DNA from: an uncultured Collinsella sp.
GTDB lineage: Bacteria > Actinomycetota > Coriobacteriia > Coriobacteriales > Coriobacteriaceae
Reading direction: 5' to 3'
Assembly (NCBI GenBank): GCA_958451615.1
Contig: CAUDQR010000021.1
Span: 1 to 40,306 of the forward strand
Length of the DNA stretch: 40,306 bases
Below are positions 7,633 to 17,124 of the stretch, piece by piece. The position numbers and the translations under genes are program-made. The notes beneath the pieces are model-generated. The model ran no database searches. It had not been told where the DNA came from and saw only the letters and a list, made by a program, of their open reading frames with translations. The first letter of the stretch is position 1; each line of letters opens with the position of its first letter.

Positions 7633-10410
7633 CTACCCGCGGTGACGAGCGCGGCTGTACGGCGTATCCACCATGGGCAGATCCGGACGCAGTTTGCCGT
7701 CGAATGCGCGGTAGGCGTTCTGCACGGCGGGCGCCGTGGGGATCGTTGCGATCTCGCCGATGCCCTTACCGCCGTATGCCACGGGCAACAGCTCGTCCTT
7801 CTCCACGTAGATGGCGTGGATATCCGGAATCTCGGGCGCACGGAACAGCCCGAGCGTGCCGTACCTTGCCTGGGGTACGCAGTCCTTGAGCGGCCAGTCC
7901 TCGGTCAGCGCATAGCCCATACCCATGAGCACGCCGCCTTCGATCTGACCCTGGATGGAGATGGGGTTGACCACCTTGCCGGAATCGTGTGCGGCATAGA
8001 CCTCGCTCACGCGGCCGTCATCATCCAGAATGACCACATGTGTGGCAAAACCGTAGCAGATGTGGCTCTTGGGGTTGGGAACATCGGCGCCCAGCTTGTC
8101 GGTCGGCTCCAGATACACGTAGCCAAACTCGCATCCCTCGAGCGCCTTGATGGTGGCCGCAGGGTCCTGAGGATGTATACCCTGGCCGGCGACGAGTTCC
8201 TGTGTGCGCAGCTGGTAGGCGCGACCGTCGTCGTACTCGATCTTGACGCCGTCGCCATGCGCGCTCACCGGGGCGGTAGGCGCAGGCTTGCCGGCCTCGA
8301 TGCCAACCATGGCGTCGCGCAGCAGGAAGGCGGCGCCGCGCACGGCCTCGCCGGTCACGACCGTCTGGCGCGAGCCAGACGTGGTGCCGGAGTCGGGAGC
8401 GTTCTCGGTGGAGCACTCGCCGTTGGCAATGCAGCTCAGCGGCAGACCGCACGCCTCGGCAACGTCCTGCAAAAAGACGGTGTTGCAGCCCTGGCCGATG
8501 TCGGACGTGGCGGCATAGACCACAGCCACGCCGTCCTCGATGCGAATCTTGCAGCGGCCGGCATCGGGCAGGCCCACGCCCACGCCGGCGTTCTTCATGG
8601 CACAGGCAATACCGGCGTGTCCGGGATGCGCGTAGTAGGCATCCTTGACCTCGAGCAGCGTCTCCTTAAGCGCCGTGGAGCAATCGGCAATCTGGCCGTT
8701 GGGCAAAACCTCGCCCGGCTCGATGGCGTTACGGTAGCGAATCTCCCACGGATCCAGGCCGACCTTCTCTGCCAGCAAGTCGATCAAGCTCTCGAGTGCA
8801 AACTCGGACTGGCAAACGCCAAAGCCGCGGTACGCGCCGGCGGGCGGGTTGTTGGTGTAGTAGCCAAAGCCGCGAATGTCGGTGTTCTGGTACTTGTAGG
8901 GGCCGACGGCATGCGTACAGGCGCGCTCGAGCACCGGGCCGCACAGCGACGCGTAGGCGCCGGTGTCAAAGTTGATCTCGCAGTCCAGGCCGGTAAAGTT
9001 GCCCTCGGCGTCGCAGCCCAGCGTAAAGGTGCCGTCCATGGCATGACGCTTGGGATGGAACGCAAGCGACTCAGCGCGCGTGAGCTTGCACTTCACAGGA
9101 CGCTGGAACTTATATGCGGCGAGCGCGGCCAGGTGTTGGATGGACACGTCCTCCTTGCCGCCAAAGCCGCCGCCCACGAGCATGGTCTCAACGACCACGC
9201 GCTCGGGCTCGCTATCCCAGCCAAACATGTGGGCACACTCTTTGCGCGTGTCGTAGGCACCCTGGTCGGTCGACTGCACCTTGACGCCGTTCTTGTACGG
9301 GAAGGCGACGGCGCACTCGGGCTCCAAGAAGGCATGCTCGGTAAAGGGCGTGGTAAAGCGCTGCGTCACGGTAAACGCGCTCTCCGCCAGCGCCTTGGCG
9401 GCGTCGCCGCGCGTCACATGGCGGCTCTGGCACACGTTGTCCTTGAGCTCCACCGTGTTGCCAAAGGCAAAGAAGCTGTCGTGCAGGCGCGGGGCGTCGG
9501 CGGCCTTGGCCTCGACAATGTTACGCACGGGCTCCAGCGGCTCGTAATCAATCTTTACGAGCTTCTTGGCCTTCTCGAGCGTCGCCTCATCCTCGGCAAC
9601 CACCAGCACGATGGCGTCGCCCACGCAGCGGGTGATATCGCCCGCCGCGATCATGACGTCCCAGTCCTGGATAAGGTGGCCGACCTGGTTGACCGGCACG
9701 TCCTCGGCGCGCAAGATGCCCACCACACCGGGCAGGGCCTCGGCCTTGGAGGTATCGATGGAGAGCACGCGGGCGCGCGGATACTTGGAGCGCACGGCGC
9801 TGGCGTAGGTCAGACCCGGCTGATCGAGCTCATCGATGTCATCGGGATACTTGCCCTCGCCGAGCACCTTCTTGCGCACGTCAATACGGAAGGCGCGCTT
9901 GCCCACGCCGTAGTCGTCGCCGCGCTCCAGGTCCTCGTCGACCTGCTTTTCGCCGCGGAGCACCGCAGCGGCCAGCGCAATGCCCTCGATAATCTTCTTG
10001 TAGCCGGTGCAACGGCAGACGTTGCCGCGAATGGCGTACTTAATCTGCTCCTCGGTGGGCTCGGGGTCCTCGGCGATCAGCGCCGCACCCGCCATGACCA
10101 TGCCGGGGATGCAAAAACCGCACTGCACGGCGCCCACGGCGCCAAAGGCGTACACAAAGGCCTCGCGCACGTCCTCGGGCAGGCCCTCGACGGTCACGAT
10201 GTTGCGGCCGGCGGCAAGGGCGGTGGTCAGCACGCACGCCTTGACGGCCGCACCGTCCACATGAATGGTGCAGGTGCCGCAAGCGCCCTCGGAGCAGCCG
10301 TCCTTGGCGGAGTGAATGTGCAGGTCGTCGCGCAGGTAGCGCAGCAGCGGTTTGTTTTGGGTCGTCGTGCGCTCGACGCCGTTAACGGTAAAAGTGAATT
10401 CCTGTGCCAT
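7633..10410 (-). CDS. xdhD: XdhD-like (selenium-dependent type) molybdenum hydroxylase, fused 2Fe-2S and Mo domains
   Basis: A xanthine dehydrogenase-family enzyme that hydroxylates a purine-like substrate at a molybdopterin centre. Residues 1-150 form the two-[2Fe-2S] domain: plant-type cluster cysteines C39, C44, C47 and C59, then C97, C100, C132 and C134 (QCGFC and VCRCTGY). The rest is the molybdopterin domain, with GGGFGGKED near 415, GAYRGFG, and GKGIGEIATIP near 887 supplying the conserved active-site glutamate. The length, 925 aa, and this fusion match E. coli XdhD and the group called selenium-dependent xanthine dehydrogenase, in which selenium is a loosely bound ligand; no selenocysteine codon is needed. 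There is no FAD domain or FAD-subunit gene in the cluster, so electrons must leave by another route, probably the ferredoxin encoded 12 nt upstream. AAGGGA precedes the ATG. The substrate is inferred from the purine context, not shown. Confidence 0.88.
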   Translation of the reverse strand: MAQEFTFTVNGVERTTTQNKPLLRYLRDDLHIHSAKDGCSEGACGTCTIHVDGAAVKACVLTTALAAGRNIVTVEGLPEDVREAFVYAFGAVGAVQCGFCIPGMVMAGAALIAEDPEPTEEQIKYAIRGNVCRCTGYKKIIEGIALAAAVLRGEKQVDEDLERGDDYGVGKRAFRIDVRKKVLGEGKYPDDIDELDQPGLTYASAVRSKYPRARVLSIDTSKAEALPGVVGILRAEDVPVNQVGHLIQDWDVMIAAGDITRCVGDAIVLVVAEDEATLEKAKKLVKIDYEPLEPVRNIVEAKAADAPRLHDSFFAFGNTVELKDNVCQSRHVTRGDAAKALAESAFTVTQRFTTPFTEHAFLEPECAVAFPYKNGVKVQSTDQGAYDTRKECAHMFGWDSEPERVVVETMLVGGGFGGKEDVSIQHLAALAAYKFQRPVKCKLTRAESLAFHPKRHAMDGTFTLGCDAEGNFTGLDCEINFDTGAYASLCGPVLERACTHAVGPYKYQNTDIRGFGYYTNNPPAGAYRGFGVCQSEFALESLIDLLAEKVGLDPWEIRYRNAIEPGEVLPNGQIADCSTALKETLLEVKDAYYAHPGHAGIACAMKNAGVGVGLPDAGRCKIRIEDGVAVVYAATSDIGQGCNTVFLQDVAEACGLPLSCIANGECSTENAPDSGTTSGSRQTVVTGEAVRGAAFLLRDAMVGIEAGKPAPTAPVSAHGDGVKIEYDDGRAYQLRTQELVAGQGIHPQDPAATIKALEGCEFGYVYLEPTDKLGADVPNPKSHICYGFATHVVILDDDGRVSEVYAAHDSGKVVNPISIQGQIEGGVLMGMGYALTEDWPLKDCVPQARYGTLGLFRAPEIPDIHAIYVEKDELLPVAYGGKGIGEIATIPTAPAVQNAYRAFDGKLRPDLPMVDTPYSRARHRG

Positions 10411-10422
10411 GGTGATTCCCTT

Positions 10423-10902
10423 CTACACGCCGGCGGCGATGCCGGTGCGGTCGTGGATGGCGCCATGCGGGCAGACGACGGCACACATGCCGCACGACAG
10501 GCAGTCCGCGCCGTCGATATGGGCGCAGTTGTCCTCGATGCGGATAGCGCCGGCAGGGCACTTTTTGGCGCACATGCCGCAACCGATGCAGCTCGTGTCG
10601 CAGATCTTGCGCGCAATGGCGCCCTTATCGGTGTTGTTGCAGCGCACCAGGATGTTCTGGTAGCCGGGGACGAAGGCAATCACGCGCTGCGGGCACGCCA
10701 TGCCGCACAGGCCACAACCCGTGCACCTGGAGCGGTCCACGCGGGCGACGCCGTCGACCAGCGCAATGGCGCCGTGGGGGCAGGCCGTGACGCAGGCGCC
10801 ACAGCCAATGCAGCCTTCGCTACAGCGGGCGTCGCCGCCTGCGGAGGCGCAACCGCTTCCGCAGGCAACGTAGGCCACGTTATGTTGAATGGATTTGGCC
10901 AT
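10423..10902 (-). CDS. Ferredoxin with four [4Fe-4S] motifs
   Basis: The 159-residue electron carrier has four C-x2-C-x2-C-x3-C motifs: CIGCGACVTACP, CTGCGLCGMACP, CIGCGMCAKKCP and CLSCGMCAVVCP. It can therefore bind up to four [4Fe-4S] clusters in two ferredoxin-like repeats. An extra cysteine-rich N-terminus (CGSGCASAGGDARCSEGC) resembles RnfB-type proteins. There is no signal peptide or membrane helix, so it is cytoplasmic. It lies 11 nt after ygfK and 12 nt before xdhD, clearly co-transcribed. The position suggests that it moves electrons between the hydroxylase iron-sulfur centres and the flavin/iron-sulfur protein YgfK; that role is inference. The ribosome binding site before ATG 10902 (GGCGAG) is weak, so translation may be coupled to ygfK. 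Confidence 0.85.
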   Translation of the reverse strand: MAKSIQHNVAYVACGSGCASAGGDARCSEGCIGCGACVTACPHGAIALVDGVARVDRSRCTGCGLCGMACPQRVIAFVPGYQNILVRCNNTDKGAIARKICDTSCIGCGMCAKKCPAGAIRIEDNCAHIDGADCLSCGMCAVVCPHGAIHDRTGIAAGV

Positions 10903-10913
10903 AAGAGACTCGC

Positions 10914-13913
10914 CTATTTCTTAAGGAGGTACGGATAGCTGTCGCGCACGGCCTTGATGGTCAGGCGGACGGCCTCGGGCAGACCGGTGTTGACGGCATC
11001 GACCGAGACGGTACGGACCGTGCCGGCAACACGGACCTTAAAGTGATCCTCGTCCACAGCCAGGAAGCCCTCGTTCTCGGAGTTCTCCATGTCCTGCTCG
11101 CTCCAGAACAGGGTGAGCTTGTCCTTGTAGGGACGACCCTCCTGGTAGGGGCAGAACACGGCGCAGTTGCCGCACTCGTTGCACATGCCGTCGACATGGA
11201 CGACCTGATGCTTGGCCAGGCCCGGCACCTTAATGGCAACGTTGGCGCGGTTGGGGCACACGTCGCAGCAAACCTCGCACACCGAACCGCAGCCCAGGCA
11301 GCGGGTCTTGGTGCAGTTGCGCTTGTCGCGGCACAGCGACCCCTTGCGCTCGTAGCAGGTGTCCTCGCGGCCGGCCTGAGCATTCTGGTCGGCGTACTTG
11401 TTAAAGTCCACACCGGCGATGGCGCGGGCGACCTCGGCGGCGTCGGCGATAGCCTCGACCACGGTGGCCGGACCGCGGCGGCAGTCGCCCGCAGCCCAGA
11501 CGCCCTCGACGCCGGTGGAGGTGGCGGCAAGGCGGCCGCGACGGTCGTGCTCGACGCCCGCGGCATCGTACAGGCTGGCATCGATGCCCTCGCCCACGGC
11601 GCAGATCACCGTGGTGGCGGAAAGCTCGACGGTCTCGCCCGTGGCGACAGGACTGCGACGGCCGCTTGCATCCGGCTCGCCAAGCTCCATAACGTCGCAG
11701 GTCAGCACGGCGCCGTTAAGTGCCTTGGGCGCCAGCAGCTCGCAGAACTCAACGCCGTCGGCAAGAGCAAGATCGAGCTCTTCCTCGTCGGCGGGCATCT
11801 GCTTCTTGGTGCGGCGATACACCAGGCGCACGTTCTTCACGCCGGCCAGGCGCTTGGCCACGCGGGCGGCGTCCATGGCGGTGTTGCCGGCGCCAATGAC
11901 CACGACGTCCTCGCCCAGCTCGAGCTTCTCGCCCTTCTTGGCTGCCTCGAGGAACTCCAGCACATCGAGCTCGGCGCCCTCGCCCAGGCCCGCAGAGCCG
12001 GGCATCCAGGCACCGGTGGCCACGACCACGTCGGTAAAGCCCTGGGCCTTGAGCTCGTCAATGGACTCCACGTGGGCGTTGAGCTGAACCTTGGCGCCAA
12101 AGGCCAGGCAGAGCTCGGCATCGTGGGAGATATCGTCGCTGGCGATACGGAACTCGGGGATTACGTGACGGACCACGCCGCCGAGCGAGTCGCGGGCCTC
12201 GAAGATGGTGACGGGCACGCCGGCGCGCGTCAGGAAGAACGCCGTCGCCAGGCCGGCCGGGCCGCCGCCGATAACGGCAACGTTGCGCTCGCCGTCGTTG
12301 GCGATGGCCTGGGCGCGCAGCTTGGGCAGCACGGCGGTCATGGCCTCGCGGGCGGCCTTGAGCTTGCTGGCGCGAATCTGGGCGCCCTCGGGCTCGTAGA
12401 AGGCACGCTCGCAGGCACGGCCGCAGGGATGCGGGCAGATGGTACCGGTAATGAACGGCAGGGCGTTGCGCTCGATGATGATGTTAAGCGCGTCCTCGTA
12501 GCGGCCCTCGTCAACAGCCGCTAGGTAGGCGGGAATATCCTGCTGGATGGGGCAGCTCGTGCGGCACGGCGTGGTAAAGCAGTCGGAAAGCGGGCTCTTG
12601 CCGGCGACCTTGCGGTCGGGCAGCGGGCGCAGCGGCTTCTTGTAGAGCGGGTTGGTGAGCGAGTCGGCCTGGATCGCGGTCACGGCCTCGAGCGAGACGC
12701 CCGCGAACGGCTTGCCGTCCAGATCGGTGAACTCGCCAGCCATCTGGCTAAAGCGCTCGTAGCCACCGGGCTTGAGCACGTCGGTCGCCAGGGTAACGGG
12801 CCAAATGCCGGCATCGTACAGGGCGCGGATGTTGTAGACCGTGGCACCGCCGGAGTAGCTGATGCGCAGCTTGCCATCGAACTGCTCGGTAATGCGGCGG
12901 GCAGCCTCGATGGTCAGCGAGAACAGCGAACGGCCGGACATGTACATCTCGGTGGAAGGCAGCTCGTTCCTGGTCACGTCGACGGGGAACGTGTTGGTCA
13001 GCTTGACGCCAAACTCCAGGCCGCGCTCGGCGCACAGGGCAATCAGGCGCTCGAACATGGGCACGGCGTCGGCCCACTGCAGGTCCTCGCGGAAGTGCGT
13101 ATCGTCGAAGACGATGTAGTCAAAGCCCAGCTCGTTCAGACGCTGGCGGGCAAACTCATAGCCCAGCAGCGTGGGATTGCACTTGATGTAGGTGTTGAGG
13201 CCCTTCTCGGTGATCAGATAGGTCGCGATGCGCTCAATCTCCGCCGGCGGGCAGCCGTGCAGCGTGGACTCGGTGATGGAGTTGGAGACGCGCGCCGGGA
13301 TGGACTCGACAAACGCGGCGTCGACATGCTCAAACTTGTCCAGGTTAGCGAGCGCCCATGCGCGGCACTCGTTCCAGACGTCAGAGCCGCTGGCGTCCTT
13401 CATGCCCTCGATGTAGGCGTCGACCTTAGGGCTCTTAATGCCCTCGAGGTCATAACCCACGGACATGTTGAAGACAAAACCGTCCGGGCTGCCCAGGCCG
13501 TACTCGCGAGCGATCAGGTGGCAGGCGAACCATGCCTTCACGTACTCGGCAAAGGCCTGCGGAACCTCGAGCTCGGTCGACCATTCGCAGTTGTAGCACT
13601 CGTCCTGCGCCACGATACAGGGCTTGTTCACACACTTGGAGAGCTCCTCGCCGTCCATAACCTGAACGGTCTTAAGCTCAAAGAGGCGGGAACCGGCCAC
13701 GTAGGATGCCACGATGTTCTGGGCCAGCTGCGTGTTGGGGCCGGCAGCCGGGCCAAACGGAGTCTCGATGCACTCGTCAAAAATGGGAAGCGCACCCTCC
13801 TGGTTGGCCGTGACCATCTTGCGCACGCCAAAGATGGCGCCCTGGGTCTTGTGCTCCTCGATGATCCAGTTCATCAGCTGCGAAAACGGGATCGGCCTCA
13901 TGATGTCGCTCAT
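10914..13913 (-). CDS. ygfK: YgfK-type flavin/iron-sulfur oxidoreductase (annotated as putative selenate reductase subunit)
   Basis: A large soluble redox protein of the selenium/molybdenum hydroxylase gene set. Its order is: an N-terminal dihydroorotate dehydrogenase-like barrel (about 1-400), a GltD-like iron-sulfur segment with SDCFTTPCRTSCP near 446 and ICPHPCGRACE, an FAD-binding Rossmann motif VIGGGPAGLATAFFL near 546, and a pyridine-nucleotide motif VIGAGNTAMDAAR near 673. Two cysteine clusters follow at the end (CLGCGSVCEVCCDVCP near 865 and MCNECGNCAVFCP near 908). ATG 13913 with GAGGAG 7 nt upstream gives 999 aa, close to E. coli YgfK; a longer frame adds an arginine-rich, GC-biased extension that is not credible. 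The name selenate reductase is historical. With ssnA, xdhD and a purine permease alongside, a role in anaerobic purine breakdown or electron transfer for it is more likely. No reaction has been proved from sequence. Confidence 0.88.
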   Translation of the reverse strand: MSDIMRPIPFSQLMNWIIEEHKTQGAIFGVRKMVTANQEGALPIFDECIETPFGPAAGPNTQLAQNIVASYVAGSRLFELKTVQVMDGEELSKCVNKPCIVAQDECYNCEWSTELEVPQAFAEYVKAWFACHLIAREYGLGSPDGFVFNMSVGYDLEGIKSPKVDAYIEGMKDASGSDVWNECRAWALANLDKFEHVDAAFVESIPARVSNSITESTLHGCPPAEIERIATYLITEKGLNTYIKCNPTLLGYEFARQRLNELGFDYIVFDDTHFREDLQWADAVPMFERLIALCAERGLEFGVKLTNTFPVDVTRNELPSTEMYMSGRSLFSLTIEAARRITEQFDGKLRISYSGGATVYNIRALYDAGIWPVTLATDVLKPGGYERFSQMAGEFTDLDGKPFAGVSLEAVTAIQADSLTNPLYKKPLRPLPDRKVAGKSPLSDCFTTPCRTSCPIQQDIPAYLAAVDEGRYEDALNIIIERNALPFITGTICPHPCGRACERAFYEPEGAQIRASKLKAAREAMTAVLPKLRAQAIANDGERNVAVIGGGPAGLATAFFLTRAGVPVTIFEARDSLGGVVRHVIPEFRIASDDISHDAELCLAFGAKVQLNAHVESIDELKAQGFTDVVVATGAWMPGSAGLGEGAELDVLEFLEAAKKGEKLELGEDVVVIGAGNTAMDAARVAKRLAGVKNVRLVYRRTKKQMPADEEELDLALADGVEFCELLAPKALNGAVLTCDVMELGEPDASGRRSPVATGETVELSATTVICAVGEGIDASLYDAAGVEHDRRGRLAATSTGVEGVWAAGDCRRGPATVVEAIADAAEVARAIAGVDFNKYADQNAQAGREDTCYERKGSLCRDKRNCTKTRCLGCGSVCEVCCDVCPNRANVAIKVPGLAKHQVVHVDGMCNECGNCAVFCPYQEGRPYKDKLTLFWSEQDMENSENEGFLAVDEDHFKVRVAGTVRTVSVDAVNTGLPEAVRLTIKAVRDSYPYLLKK

Positions 13914-14011
13914 AGTGAGCTCCTCTCTGTAACGCCCGGCGAGACCGCGCGGCGGGCGCAAATACGGTGTAGCGCTAGCACAGCGCCGGCGACCCCGCGG
14001 AGGCCGCCTAT

Positions 14012-14047
14012 GCGCGCGTCGGATGCGGCGAAACATCCGACGCGCGC
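14012..14047 (-). other. Strong intercistronic hairpin between ssnA and ygfK
   Basis: GCGCGCGTCGGATG (14012-14025) pairs perfectly with 14034-14047 around an 8-nt loop. There is no T-run on either side, so it looks like an mRNA-stability or processing element rather than an intrinsic terminator. It begins 15 nt after the ssnA stop codon. Confidence 0.55.
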
Positions 14048-14062
14048 GAATCTACTTGTGAA

Positions 14063-15418
14063 TTAGTAGGTGCGATCGTTGAGCGTGCTCCAGAGCTTCT
14101 TGGACTCGGCCATGGTCCACGCGTTGATCTTGTCCTCATCAATGCCAACGAACTCGCGATCCTTGTACAGGATGCGGCCGTTGATGATGGTGGTGCGGCA
14201 GTTTTTGCCCATCATGCCAAAGAGCATGTGGCCGTCGATATTCTCCTCGCTCAGCGGCGTAAAGGGCTTGTAGTCCATGACGATGACGTCGGCGGCAGCG
14301 CCGGCCTCGAGCACGCCGAGCTTGCGATCGAAGTACTTGCTCGCCATCTTGGCGTTGTTCTCGAACAGCATCGTCATGGCCTCGCACCAGCCCACGTTGG
14401 GCATGGCGGCGTTGTGTCGCTGAATGATCAGGAAGACCTTAAGGCTCTCGAGCATATCGTGGGTGTAGGCGTCGGTGCCCATGCACACGGGGATGCCGCG
14501 GCGGAAGAACTCGAGCACGGGGGCGCAGCCCACGGCGTTGCCCATATTGGATTCGGGGTTGTTGACGAGCCAAGTGCCGGACTCCTTGACGGTATCCATC
14601 TCGGCAGGCGTCACGTGGATGCAGTGGCCGAGCATGGTGTCGGGACCCAGCAGGTCGTGCTGCAGCAGGCGCTCGACGGGGCTGATGCCACCGCGGTTGA
14701 GGCGGGAGTCCCACACGTCATTCATGCCCTCGCACACATGGATGTGGAAGCCGGTCAGGCCGTTGTTGGCCTCGGCCATCTTATCCATGGTCTCGTCCGA
14801 CAGCGTAAAGGTGGCGTGACCGCCAAACATGGCGGCGATCATGTGGTTGTCGTTATCGCGACGCTCCTTGGCGGCCCACTGGGCAAACTCGGCGTTCTCG
14901 GCAATGGCCTGGTCGCATTTTTCCTGACCGCGGCGGTCGGAGACCTCGTAGCACAGGCACGAACGCATGCCCAGCTCCTGAGCTGCATCCTTAATGGTAA
15001 AGAGGCTTCCCGGGATTTCGCAGAAGCTCGCATGGTGATCGAAGATCGTGGTGACGCCATCGCGGATGGAGTCAAGAATCGTGGCATAGGCGCTGGCCTT
15101 GGTGCCGTCGAGCGTCAGGTTGTCGTCGATCTTCCACCACTGCTGCTCAAGATTCTCCAGGAAGTTGGTGGGGTTGCAGCCCTTAATGGCAAGGCCGCGG
15201 GCCAGACCCGAGTAGATGTGGGTGTGGCAATTGATGAGTCCGGGCATGATGAGGTTGCCCTGGGCGTCGACGTACTCGGCATCCGGGTACTTGGCCTTGA
15301 GCTCGCACTCGGGGCCCACTTCGACGATCGTATCTCCGTCAATGGCGACCGCACCGTTGGGAATGAACGGGGTCTGAGCGTTGCGAGTAAAGACGGAACC
15401 GTTAGCGACCAGAAGCAT
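14063..15418 (-). CDS. ssnA: SsnA-type amidohydrolase
   Basis: A metal-dependent amidohydrolase of the ATZ/TRZ-guanine deaminase superfamily. Metal ligands are visible: NCHTH near 65 (H-x-H), a histidine in GFHIHVCEG near 225, GHCIHV near 266 and the aspartate in GTDAYTHD near 318. The protein is 451 aa from ATG 15418, which has AAGGGAG upstream; E. coli SsnA is about the same size. Family members deaminate or open heterocyclic rings. In gut bacteria ssnA travels with ygfK and xdh genes in loci tied to anaerobic purine and urate catabolism, and the same neighbours occur here. The exact substrate is unknown. The gene lies 195 nt after the permease gene, with small hairpins in the gap, and is probably part of the same transcript. 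Confidence 0.9.
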   Translation of the reverse strand: MLLVANGSVFTRNAQTPFIPNGAVAIDGDTIVEVGPECELKAKYPDAEYVDAQGNLIMPGLINCHTHIYSGLARGLAIKGCNPTNFLENLEQQWWKIDDNLTLDGTKASAYATILDSIRDGVTTIFDHHASFCEIPGSLFTIKDAAQELGMRSCLCYEVSDRRGQEKCDQAIAENAEFAQWAAKERRDNDNHMIAAMFGGHATFTLSDETMDKMAEANNGLTGFHIHVCEGMNDVWDSRLNRGGISPVERLLQHDLLGPDTMLGHCIHVTPAEMDTVKESGTWLVNNPESNMGNAVGCAPVLEFFRRGIPVCMGTDAYTHDMLESLKVFLIIQRHNAAMPNVGWCEAMTMLFENNAKMASKYFDRKLGVLEAGAAADVIVMDYKPFTPLSEENIDGHMLFGMMGKNCRTTIINGRILYKDREFVGIDEDKINAWTMAESKKLWSTLNDRTY

Positions 15419-15545
15419 GAATGCTCCCTTCAACATCAGGGGCGGGGTTTGACACCTCTGACATGGCGGAGTGCGAAGCGCCGGCCTACACCGGAAACGG
15501 GCCCTCTCCCGTCAACGCTTCACCAAAGGGACAAACCCTTTGAAG

Positions 15546-15596
15546 TGCGGCTTGGCGCCGCATGGCGTCGGCGGACGAGGCGATGCGCCCGCCGAC
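15546..15596 (-). other. Two small hairpins between permease and ssnA
   Basis: TGCGGC/GCCGCA (15546-15551 with 15557-15562) and GTCGGCGG/CCGCCGAC (15567-15574 with 15589-15596) lie just after the permease stop codon, without T-runs. They may tune the relative output of permease and downstream enzymes. Confidence 0.4.
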
Positions 15597-15613
15597 GAAT
15601 AGCACCGAATTGG

Positions 15614-17008
15614 TTACTTCTTGCTCTCGGGCAAGACCAGATCCACGGCAGCGTCCTTGGCAGCATCGATGTGCCGAGCCACGACCGGCGTCTGCGGAAG
15701 GATCAGGTTAAGGGCAATGGCCATGATGGCGGTGGGGGTTACGGCATTGGAGCCGATGACGGTGGACACCCAGGCGGGCATACCCTCGCCGGCAAGGCAA
15801 CCGCTGGCCATCCAGATACCCAGGCCAAAGACGACGGAGGTGCCGACGATGGTGGTAGTGCGCTGCGTGAGGCCCTCGCGGGTGAACATGCGCACGCCGT
15901 TCATGGTGATGGTGCCAAAGACGCCGACGGTCGCGCCGCCGATAACGGGCTGCGGGATAGCGGAAAGGACGGCAGAGAGCTGCGGGAACAGACCGGCGAT
16001 GGCAAAGACGGCCGCGATGATCACAAAGACCCACTTGTTGACGACCTTGTTGGAGCAGATGATGCCCACGTTCTGGCCAAGGGCGCTGGTGGGAAGACCG
16101 CCCAGCAGGCCGCCGACCATAGAGGTGAGGCCCTGGGACACGATAGCGCCGGAGAGTTCGCGCTCGGTGGGCATACGGTCGATGGAGCCCAGGCAGGCGG
16201 CGGAGACGTCACCGATAACCTGGATGGCAACCATGGGGAACACGACGGCGAGGGTGATGCAGACCTCGGGATCAAACTCGAGCGCATAGGGCATGAGCTT
16301 GGGAAGGGCGAAGACCTGAGCGGTGGCGACGCTGGTGAAGTCGATCATGCCAAAGGGGATGGAGACGATCATGCCAACGATCATGCCAAAGAATACGGAG
16401 CCTAGCTTGAGCGTGCCCTTGCCAAAGTTGGCGAGCGCAAAGACCACGGCGAAGGTGATAAGAGCGACGCACCAGGCCTGCGGGGTGCCCCACAGCGGCG
16501 TGCCCATACCGCCGGCCATATACTTGACGGCCGTGGGATAGAGAGAGACGCCGATGGAGAAGATGACCGTACCGGTCACGACGGGCGGGAACAGCCACTT
16601 GATCTTGCTGTAGGCCAGACCAAAGAGGACCGCGACGGCGCCGCCGACGATCTCGCCGCCCAGCAGCGCACCAAAGCTAAAGCCCGAGGCACCCATGGCC
16701 TGCAGAGCCGGCAGGAACGCGAACGAAACGCCCATGACGATGGGCAGGCCGCCGCCGATGCGACGGAAGGGAGCGAAGGCCTGAAGGGCCGTATCGATCG
16801 CCGAAAGAATGAGCGCGACCTGGATGATGTCGGTGCTCTGCTGGCTATTAAAGCCGTAGACGCCGGCCATGATGACCGCCGGGGTAATGATGCCGGCAAA
16901 CGATGCCAGTACGTGCTGAAGGGCACACGGGATCATTTCCTTAACGGGAGGCATGCCTTCGCGAGTGAACAGGGCTTCAGTGCCGTTCGTAACCGTCTCC
17001 TGGGTCAT
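15614..17008 (-). CDS. NCS2-family purine (urate/xanthine/uracil) permease
   Basis: An integral membrane transporter of the nucleobase-cation symporter-2 family, importing a purine or pyrimidine base with H+ or Na+. The family features are visible: many hydrophobic helices (about 12-14), the N-terminal CALQHVLASFAGIITPAV, the central VVTGTVIFSIGVSL, and the motif region LPTSALGQNVGIICSNKVV. Start ATG 17008 gives 464 aa, normal for the family; GGTGG lies 5 nt upstream, and the upstream in-frame extension is arginine-rich and unlikely. As the first gene before ssnA, ygfK, ferredoxin and xdhD it most likely brings the purine substrate into the cell. Urate (UacT-like) and xanthine (XanQ-like) transport cannot be told apart by eye. 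Confidence 0.88.
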   Translation of the reverse strand: MTQETVTNGTEALFTREGMPPVKEMIPCALQHVLASFAGIITPAVIMAGVYGFNSQQSTDIIQVALILSAIDTALQAFAPFRRIGGGLPIVMGVSFAFLPALQAMGASGFSFGALLGGEIVGGAVAVLFGLAYSKIKWLFPPVVTGTVIFSIGVSLYPTAVKYMAGGMGTPLWGTPQAWCVALITFAVVFALANFGKGTLKLGSVFFGMIVGMIVSIPFGMIDFTSVATAQVFALPKLMPYALEFDPEVCITLAVVFPMVAIQVIGDVSAACLGSIDRMPTERELSGAIVSQGLTSMVGGLLGGLPTSALGQNVGIICSNKVVNKWVFVIIAAVFAIAGLFPQLSAVLSAIPQPVIGGATVGVFGTITMNGVRMFTREGLTQRTTTIVGTSVVFGLGIWMASGCLAGEGMPAWVSTVIGSNAVTPTAIMAIALNLILPQTPVVARHIDAAKDAAVDLVLPESKK

Positions 17009-17095
17009 TTGACCACCAATCCTCGAAGTAGTTGTTTTCGCATCTAACGCTCTATTGTGACGCAGTGCGGGGTTGAGGTTGTGCCTTCGTTGCAT

Positions 17096-17124
17096 ATCGT
17101 ATTAAAGATGATTCTCATTCTCAA
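17096..17124 (-). promoter_or_regulatory. Candidate promoter of the purine operon
   Basis: On the minus strand TTGAGA (-35, 17124-17119) and TACGAT (-10, 17101-17096) are separated by exactly 17 bp. The predicted start is near 17089, about 80 nt before the permease ATG. The direct repeat GAGAATGAGAAT overlaps the -35 side and could be a regulator site, with the divergent YheO-type regulator as a natural candidate. Confidence 0.5.

Noticed and set aside
7504..10938. Very long plus-strand open frame opposite xdhD and the ferredoxin gene
   Set aside because: It is the antisense frame of two clear genes on the minus strand. GC-rich codons leave few stops; the translation is low-complexity Gly/Ala/Val/His-rich with no motif or ribosome binding site.
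14228..16405. 725-codon plus-strand frame opposite ssnA and the permease
   Set aside because: It spans the stop and start regions of two confident genes on the other strand and is rich in Gly, His and Asp typical of antisense frames.
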